Source of the DNA: Acanthosepion esculentum
Taxonomy: Eukaryota > Mollusca > Cephalopoda > Sepiida > Sepiidae
DNA length: 64,000 nt
Direction: 5' to 3'
Assembly (NCBI GenBank): GCA_964036315.1
Contig: OZ038511.1
Location: 742,229-806,228 of the forward strand
The notes beneath the pieces were generated by a model. The model had not been told where the DNA came from. It worked only from the letters and a program-made list of their open reading frames with translations, and did no database searches. The translations under genes and the position numbers were made by a program. Positions 57,441 to 64,000 of this stretch are shown here, in pieces (the first letter of the stretch is position 1; each line of letters starts with the position of its first letter).

Positions 57441-60400
57441 TTTCCAAAGTATTTTTATGTCATCGTCAGTTATTGTAACTAGAACTGGTTTAGATGATTT
57501 TATTTCAAGAAAGTACAAGGTGACAAGTTGGAATTTATTTTTGAAAATTGCTTTCATTCTAGGTATTTTGAAATTGCTTGAAGAATAACATTTTATTGAG
57601 GATAAAAAGGAAAAACAATGACAGTGTCGTTGTGGAATCAGCATTGGAATTGGTACCTTTATCTTCATTATTAATGTTTTGGTTCTTTTTATTATTTAAG
57701 TGAAAAAGAGAAATAATGGAACAGACTGTCTTGTAATAAGAATCGCTGAAGGTTTAATCTATTAAGCAAAATTGTTGTTTTTATGTTGACTAATGGAAAC
57801 ATCAGACTGAATCTATCATAAAATTACTGTTATTTCACTCCAGGGTTTGTGGCTCTGGGATCTTCTCTGAATGTGGACTTTAGATTCTAATATGGATATA
57901 TGAGACTCTCTTCTTCCCTTTGGAATGGGTGTTTATATATCAACCTGTCATATGTTTTTTTTCTTACATGTACATATCCTAGGCAAATCAAGGTCAATTA
58001 TGTGTTTATATATTAGAACTGCCAATGATTTTGGATGAATCTTGAATCTCCACTCCTGGTTAGGAGATCATCTTTCAAATCAGCCCTGCATAGGGCTTCT
58101 CTGAAGGGCACTGAGTTTACATTCTATTCTGTCATCTTGTGAGGTGAAACACATACTAAAATGGTAAAATAACTGAAAATCTCACCTGCTTTATTACAAG
58201 ATATTTTGGAGCTTCCCTTGCAATAAAATAAAAGTTGTTCAGTAAAAGTCATGCCCATCTCCTCCACATTGAATAAAATAGGGAAACTAGAGCCCAGGGA
58301 GTGAATCTCACTGTTAAGGGAGGTAACTTTTGATAGTTAAGTTGTTGAGGACTCATTTAAGGGACCATGACTAAACAGATATTATCATTTGAGTCATTGT
58401 TAAACAAATAATCTCATTTAATCTGTTTTTGAGAGGACCCATTTTTATAATTAAGTGTATTTTAGGTGCAAAACTAGATTAGCTTCTTGTGATTTTTAAA
58501 TAAATATTAACTCTACAATATTAGAATTGTTCGAAATCTAAAACTATTTCAGTAAAAATTATCTCGCATGGTATCTGAATTGTTCAGTTTATTTTTACAT
58601 ATTAATGCCAAATATGAATTCAAAATTAGTCATTTGTATTTGACCGAAACATTAACATGAGTGTGGCAATCAAATAAGCACATCCCATCTCCCCTCTTGC
58701 TTGTAACCATACACCACAATAAAATAAACATTTTCAGCATTAAAACTGAATTAGTCAAATAAAGCTTCATAAGCTTCTACTTAGAGTTGTTGCTATAAGT
58801 AAGATTTTTAAAATTTAGATGGAAAACAAAAGGTTTTTTGAAAAGATTCTTTCCATGAATTCATTTTGTTTAGAATCTGGAAACAGAATCTTCATGGGAA
58901 GTTTCAAATGATGTTCTTAATTTTGGAAGCACTTTTAGCATCTTTGCCATGTCTCCTTTGTAAATCTTCAGCTCTATATTGAGAGTGAATAATTCCAATT
59001 TTGATTTACTCAGTTTAATATTAAGGTGGGACATTGGACAAAATTATGGATCTTGATAATGAATCTAAATTTGTTGAAGTGGGTGTTCTTCTGTCAGTGA
59101 TGTAGCCTTGTCAGTAAAGGAGTCCATTAAGAGAATGCTGTTGTTAATAAGATGTTATTTTTATTCTAGAAGCTTGTAGCTTATGTGACTTATGATATTC
59201 TTGATTATTTCAGGAGATTCTATATTCTTCTCTTGCACAAAACAGAATCTGAAACAGTGTGGAGGTTTTTTAACTGTGCAGTCAGTAAGAAAATTTCCTT
59301 TTCCAAAAACTTCAGCAGTAAAAGATGGCAGACAATTTTTCATTTTTAATATTAATTCTTAGAATGAAAATAAATTTAAATAATTTTACTGAATTTTATT
59401 TCTTAATTGTTTTGTTTTTTTTCTTTTTTATATATTTTTTTTTATTTCTGTTTCTTTTTTGTTTACCCCAATGATTTCATCTTTCTTTCTTTCTTTCATT
59501 TCTGGCTATTCCTTTCTTTCTTAATTTTCCTTTCATTCGAATGAACTCCTGACATCATTTAGATTGCCCATATATCAAATTGTATCTAAGCACTTGGACA
59601 GTTTTGGTTAACATTTTAGCATCCACATTTTTTATGCTTCCTGCTCATTTCCTTATCTTTGAAGCCTTTCAGAGTGGATTTTCTTTTGTTATAATGAGTT
59701 CAGAAATTTACCTATTCTCATATTTTAGTAAATTATACTCTTGCCTAACCTCGCCCAGAGACCAGTCTCAATATTTTGACAGTGTCTGTTCAACTGTATC
59801 CCTATAGAAACCTCCATTTTTCTCCCAGCAATCTTATAAAACTAACACCATTGAAAAGGTATCATAGAACATGATTATTAAAGGTTTTTTCCACCCTTAC
59901 ATGTTTTGTCATTTGTATCCATTTCTCTGACAACATATTCTTCAGATGGGGATGCATATGTATGAAGATATATTTCCCTGAGGTTTTGTCCTGAAGAGAA
60001 ATGTCTCTTCTTATCTTCCCATATGTAAGTTTTTTTCTACTTCATCACAATGATCATCTGGTATCAGTGTATCAATTCGTTTTTGGTTCATCCCCCCCCA
60101 CCTGACATTATTTTATTGTTTGTCTTTGCTGCTTTGTCTGTGATCTTTTAACCATGACAGCTTAAAAGATAGCTGGACAAGAGTTCATTTCAGGCATTTT
60201 TTCTTTTTTGTGCTTGATTATTTTTGCTGAAGCAATTGTATAGTTGCAAGATGAGTCAATGCTTTTGTTCCTCAAAAAATAAAAGAACCAAAATGATACA
60301 GAAGGAAAGATTGAAAACTTGATACAAATGAATTCATTATTGAATGAAAATATGATAAACAAGAAGCAAAAATTAGACCAGATTTGAAGAAAACATCTTT

Positions 60401-61402
60401 TGAATGACTCCATCAGAAAAAGTCTTCTATGTCACCTTCATTAGAAAAACATTCAGACAGTTTTTTTCACTACTGTACTCTATATTTTTTATTTGTATTT
60501 TTTCCTCTATCCATGGTTGACATGAAATACTAACTCTAAAATTTTGTAAAAAGTTTAGGTGAAAATATGAACCATCCTGTTTATTTAATATCTCAGAAAA
60601 AATTCAAATATTAATTTCTTTTTCATTGTAAAAGAGATAAAAAGAAAACATTTAATAGGCAATATTTTCACCATGATGTCACTTACAGTAAATTTTAACT
60701 TTTGCAACATAGTGTTAGAAAAAATAAAATGTATTTAATTCAAAATGAACAAAATATTTGGATTGTCTTTCTGCCAACCATTTTTCTTTTGGAAATTTTA
60801 AAATTCTTTATTAACTTTTTTATAGTTTTTTTATTATTTTGATGTGGTAATTGACTGCATCTTGTCCGACTGTTCTCAGTTTTTAATTAAACTTCAAAAC
60901 CTTTTTATCCAATATTATAGAATATCAATCCCATTTTATCAATTTAAGTTAAAATGAATCTTCCATTTATACAGTTGTTAAAATAGAATTTTCAAAGAAA
61001 TTCCTTCCAAATAAATAATCATATCAAAGTGCAAATTGATTAAAATCAATCAAAACCTTCCTACCAAATTGTTATTTTCTTTGATTTGATAAATTTTCTT
61101 CTTAAAAAAAGGAATAAAATATTGCCGTATAATTAATGCAATGTTACTTTTTGAAAAGTTCTGAAATATTTTCAGTTTTTATTTAAATCAGTATAAAAAC
61201 AGGAATCTATGGAGGTCAATGTTTCTGTGAGATTTATGTGTGTGGAACATTTTGGATCTTTTTTAATATAAATTTGTTGTGTTGTCTATTTCTCTCTGAG
61301 TAGTATCAATTGTAGCACAGTTCTCCACGTTTAGCAAACGGGTTCACTGATGATTGCCCTTTGTTCACCTTCTGCTCTCTATGTTGTCATTCTCATTTGT
61401 AT
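57441..61402. other. AT-rich sequence, no gene recognised
   Basis: Short frames only. TTTC-rich runs occur near 59480-59530. No domain, RNA gene or element end identified in nearly 4 kb. Confidence 0.4.
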
Positions 61403-61411
61403 GATACTACA
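61330..61411 (-). repeat. Possible start of the 3' LTR of the Gypsy element
   Basis: On the minus strand, after the integrase end, a purine run AGGGAGG (61412-61418) is followed by TGTAGTATC (61403-61411). This would fit a short polypurine tract plus an LTR starting TG. The LTR's far end was not found and no second LTR is in the window, so this is tentative. Confidence 0.3.
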
Positions 61412-61613
61412 CCTCCCTGAACCGAAAAGGCCAGACACCCTTGTTTATTCTACTACTATTTCTGATTACTCTTGTACTGTGCTCTCCTTCCTCTTTCTTT
61501 TCTTTTTCTTAATGATTATCTTGGTCTTCATTTTGTTTTTCACTCTTGTCCATCTTTTCACTCTCACTTTCTTCATTTCCTGCTCTGTTCCATTTTTGTG
61601 ACTTTCTGTCTTC

Positions 61614-62370
61614 TTACTCTTGATCTTCCATTTCCACATCATCTAATTCATTTCTGCTTCTGAATTGATTTGCATGTGATATTATATTTTGTCCCTTTTT
61701 CTTTAGTGTAGCCATGTTGTGTCCTTTTTGTATCAGGAAATTTGCTTGTTCTGGATCAGCCTCTTTATTCTTTCTATACCAAACCTTTTCTTTCATTGAA
61801 AAGGACATAGTTATGGGGGCTCTGATTTGTCTGCCCATTAATGTCAAAGGGCTCAACTTTCTTCCTTCATGTGGAATGGATCTATAACTGGGAAGCATTT
61901 TCAGTAAATACGCCTCTAGGCTTTCATTAAGTGGTGAGAATGCTTTTAACCCCATTTTCACCGTTTGTACCATTCTTTCTTCAATGCCATTAGATTGTGG
62001 ATGATATGGTGGTGTCTTGTATGGGATACATCCTATCTGTTTCAACCATGCACATAAATTCTCATTGCAATATTCAGGTGTATTGTCAGTGACTAGTGTC
62101 TGAGGTACTCCATTCCTTGAGAATATCATTCTTAGTACTTTATTGTGATGGCTTTTCTGTCTTTTACTCTGACAACCTCTGGCCATCCTGAATACGAATC
62201 CACTAATATTAAGAACTATCCCCTATCCTTGGTATGCGTGTGATCCATGTGGACCCTAACCCATGGCTCTGCTTCCTTGAGCCATGAGTGAATTTTTCTT
62301 TGCTGGAAATTTTTTATTTATGCACATTTTGGGCATTTCTTAATATACTCCTCTGTCTTTTGAATACCCT
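61614..62370 (-). pseudogene. Gypsy integrase, minus strand
   Basis: Zinc-finger remnant KKCPKCA near 62340, then after stops a core with VRVHMDH (first Asp) near 62245, GVPQTLVTDNTPEYCNENL (second Asp) and HPQSNGIEERMVQ (Glu) in the 190-codon frame 61614-62186. The DDE triad is intact. A frameshift near 62170 and stops upstream break the domain. The C-terminus runs through a basic region to an acidic end (ELDDVEMEDQE). Confidence 0.8.
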
Positions 62371-62738
62371 GGCCAATAGGCTATAACTTTAGTCTTTTTT
62401 GCATCAATATTATGCTACAATGCACATCATCATGCATTCCTTTTAATATGTCCCTTCTCAGTGTTTGTGGAGCTACAATTTATATCTCCATTTCATATTA
62501 TGCCATTTTCTATGGTCAGTTTGTGTTTTGTTTCTTTAAAGGGCTGCTCTGCCATCAAACAATTGCTGCATACATTATTTCTTATTCTCTCTATTCTGCT
62601 TAATATTGGGTCTTGATCTCTCTCTATTTTCAGCCTATTTAGAGGAAGAACGTCTGTTTCAACCCAGTGTATTATTTTGTCTTCTGCCTTTTCCTGTTTT
62701 TCTTCGGTTTCATTCTTGAAATGCAATCTTGATAACAC
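62371..62738 (-). pseudogene. Gypsy pol linker between RNase H and integrase
   Basis: A frame at 62493-62738 is charged and lacks catalytic motifs. It ends with KLTIENGII, typical of the linker before the integrase zinc finger. Frame-shifted relative to the RNase H frame. Confidence 0.55.
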
Positions 62739-63207
62739 GTCTACATGAGGTATAGTGTTTCCTTAAACATATGTCAAAATCGAATGCCTTGATCTTTATC
62801 ACCCATCTCAAAATTCTTGGTGATGTTACTTTTGGCAATTCTTTTCTTGGGTTAAATATGAATTCCAATGGTTTGTTGTCCGATTTTAATAAGAATTTCT
62901 TTGCTACCAAAAAATTTTGTGCCCTTTCCATGTTCGATATAATCGCCAAAGTTTCTTTTTCCATATTTGAGTAGTTAATGGCGACTGGCATTAACCTTCT
63001 TGATATGTACATGACTGGGTGTTCTTCTTGCGATACGATAGCAGCAATTGTCTTTTTGCTCATGTCTGTGGTTAATGTTACTTCTTTTTGTGGGTGAAAA
63101 ACTTTTATTATTGGTTTACTCCTCAATATTTTCTTTACTGTTTCAAAAGCAATATTTTTGCTCTTGTGTCCAGTTAAATTCATTATTTTTCTTGCATAAT
63201 TTTGCAA
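62710..63207 (-). pseudogene. Gypsy RNase H domain
   Basis: 165-codon frame. TLTTDMSKKTIAAIVSQ (first acidic residue), NMEKETLAI (Glu) and LLKSDNKPLEF (Asp) match the RNase H triad order. The N-terminal part continues the RT connection. No stops inside; frame-shifted relative to the RT frame at about 63143-63207. Confidence 0.8.
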
Positions 63208-63517
63208 ATGGCTCGTTTCTGTATCTTGGAATGTATTTAATATAAAAATTTATCAGCCCTAAAAAGGATTCTGACTCGTTTTTATTTGTTGGAGGAGCTA
63301 TTTCAGTTATTTTCTTTGTTAATCTCTTGTCAGGTGATAGGCTTTCTTTCAATAGTTGATATCCTAAATATGATCTCTTCTTGCAATCAAAACTACATTT
63401 GTCTTTGTTTATAGTCATGCCTGCCTTGTTCAACCTCACTAAAATTTGCTCTGTTTTATATTTCAATTCTTCTCTGGTTCTTGCCCCTATGCATATATCA
63501 TCCTGGTAAATTATCAT
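63143..63517 (-). pseudogene. Gypsy RT, catalytic loop and thumb
   Basis: Begins with MIIYQDDICIGA (YQDD, both catalytic Asp kept), then KAGMTINKDKCSF, YLGYQL and FLGLINFYIKYIP, the usual Gypsy RT order. It overlaps the upstream RT frame by 20 bp in a different register, so a single frameshift near 63510-63530 divides the RT. Confidence 0.85.
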
Positions 63518-64000
63518 ATTTTTTATTTTTCCTAATAAGACTCGCTTTCTGAAAAATGTGACTCAATGTCTTTATGCCAAACAGTAGACGTGTCCACCTT
63601 AGCAAGCGTATAGGGGTGTTTATCATAGTTACTTCCTTAAATTTTTCATCAATTTCTATTTGGTTGTATGCTGGCTTGAGATCAATATTCACAAAGGGCT
63701 CCATTTTTGCTAACTCGTGGCTCAAAGTTTCGATATTTGGCAAAGGAAAAAAGTTCAGACATATCTCGTGATTTACCCCTATTTTGTAATCACCACAAAT
63801 CCTTAAATCTCTGTCAGATTTCTTTATCGCTACTATTGGTGACACCCAATTGCTACCACCTTGAGTCACTCTTTCTAGTATGCCTTGTTGTATCATTTTG
63901 TTTAACTTGGCCACCATCAAAGGTCGGATATGAATTGGAAATTTTCTTGACTCTATATATTTTGGGTGATAATTCTCTTTTAGTTGAATACTTGCTTTAT
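63498..64000 (-). pseudogene. Gypsy RT N-terminal half, running off the window
   Basis: The frame is open to the window edge (the ATG at 63920 is internal). SPIVAIKKSDRDLRICGDYK is followed by LPNIETLSHEL and FVNIDLKPAYNQIEID (motif A, catalytic Asp kept), then TPIRLLRWTRLLFGI and IFQKAS (motif B). The upstream protein lies outside the window. Together with the frames at lower coordinates it forms one Ty3/Gypsy pol in the order RT, RNase H, integrase, broken by at least two frameshifts. Confidence 0.85.

Noticed and set aside
60062..61600. Host gene upstream of the Gypsy element
   Set aside because: Frames here are short and Phe/Leu-rich from T-rich DNA; no exon-like pattern.

Overview
This window looks like a repeat-rich, gene-poor stretch of an animal nuclear genome. 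It is AT-rich, has long (TA)n and (CA)n microsatellites, and carries decayed copies of typically metazoan mobile elements: Ty3/Gypsy LTR elements, Jockey/CR1-like and RTE-like LINEs, Penelope-like elements (PLEs) with a GIY-YIG domain, and Tc1 and mariner DNA transposons. A mollusc, perhaps a cephalopod, is my best guess from this mix. That is inference, because no host gene, exon, rRNA or functional tRNA was recognised.

Layout. 0-2.3 kb: a decayed Gypsy element ending in a 154-bp LTR with perfect 9-bp terminal inverted repeats. 4.6-5.6 kb: Tc1 remnant. 6.7-7.0 kb: 20-bp minisatellite. 10.2-11.5 kb: LINE remnant. 12.5-14.9 kb: satellite array of exactly 22 units of 110 bp. 15.2-31 kb: a dense patchwork of (TA)n tracts, palindromic repeats and PLE fragments, with a dead mariner at 26.9-28.4 kb and a near-identical 350-bp tandem duplication at 16.3-17.0 kb. 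31-44 kb: mostly unrecognised sequence with LINE tails, palindromic repeats, a Tc1 fragment, an RTE-like LINE fragment and a tRNA-like SINE head. 44.9-51.3 kb: two LINEs of one family lying tail to tail. 52-57 kb: LINE tails and a Tc1-type MITE. 61.4-64 kb: a minus-strand Gypsy pol (integrase, RNase H, RT) running off the window edge.

The most interesting signal is a set of hammerhead-ribozyme-like motifs that I folded by hand. They lie at 16.19-16.25, 17.86-17.92, 24.40-24.46 and 44.67-44.74 kb, with dead relatives elsewhere. Each of the four has CUGANGA, GAAA and a permitted cleavage triplet in order, with pairable stems I, II and III. They sit in short repeats normally bounded by (TA)n, and several adjoin PLE coding remnants in the same orientation. 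This fits the established presence of hammerheads in the terminal repeats (pLTRs) of Penelope-like elements. I therefore read many of the short palindromic repeats as solo or truncated pLTRs. A second PLE result is a 192-codon open frame without an ATG (20313-20891, minus) that encodes a GIY-YIG-type C-terminus.

All coding features belong to mobile elements, and nearly all are broken by stops, frameshifts, deletions or catalytic substitutions. The best preserved is the LINE reverse transcriptase ORF at 45896-47806.
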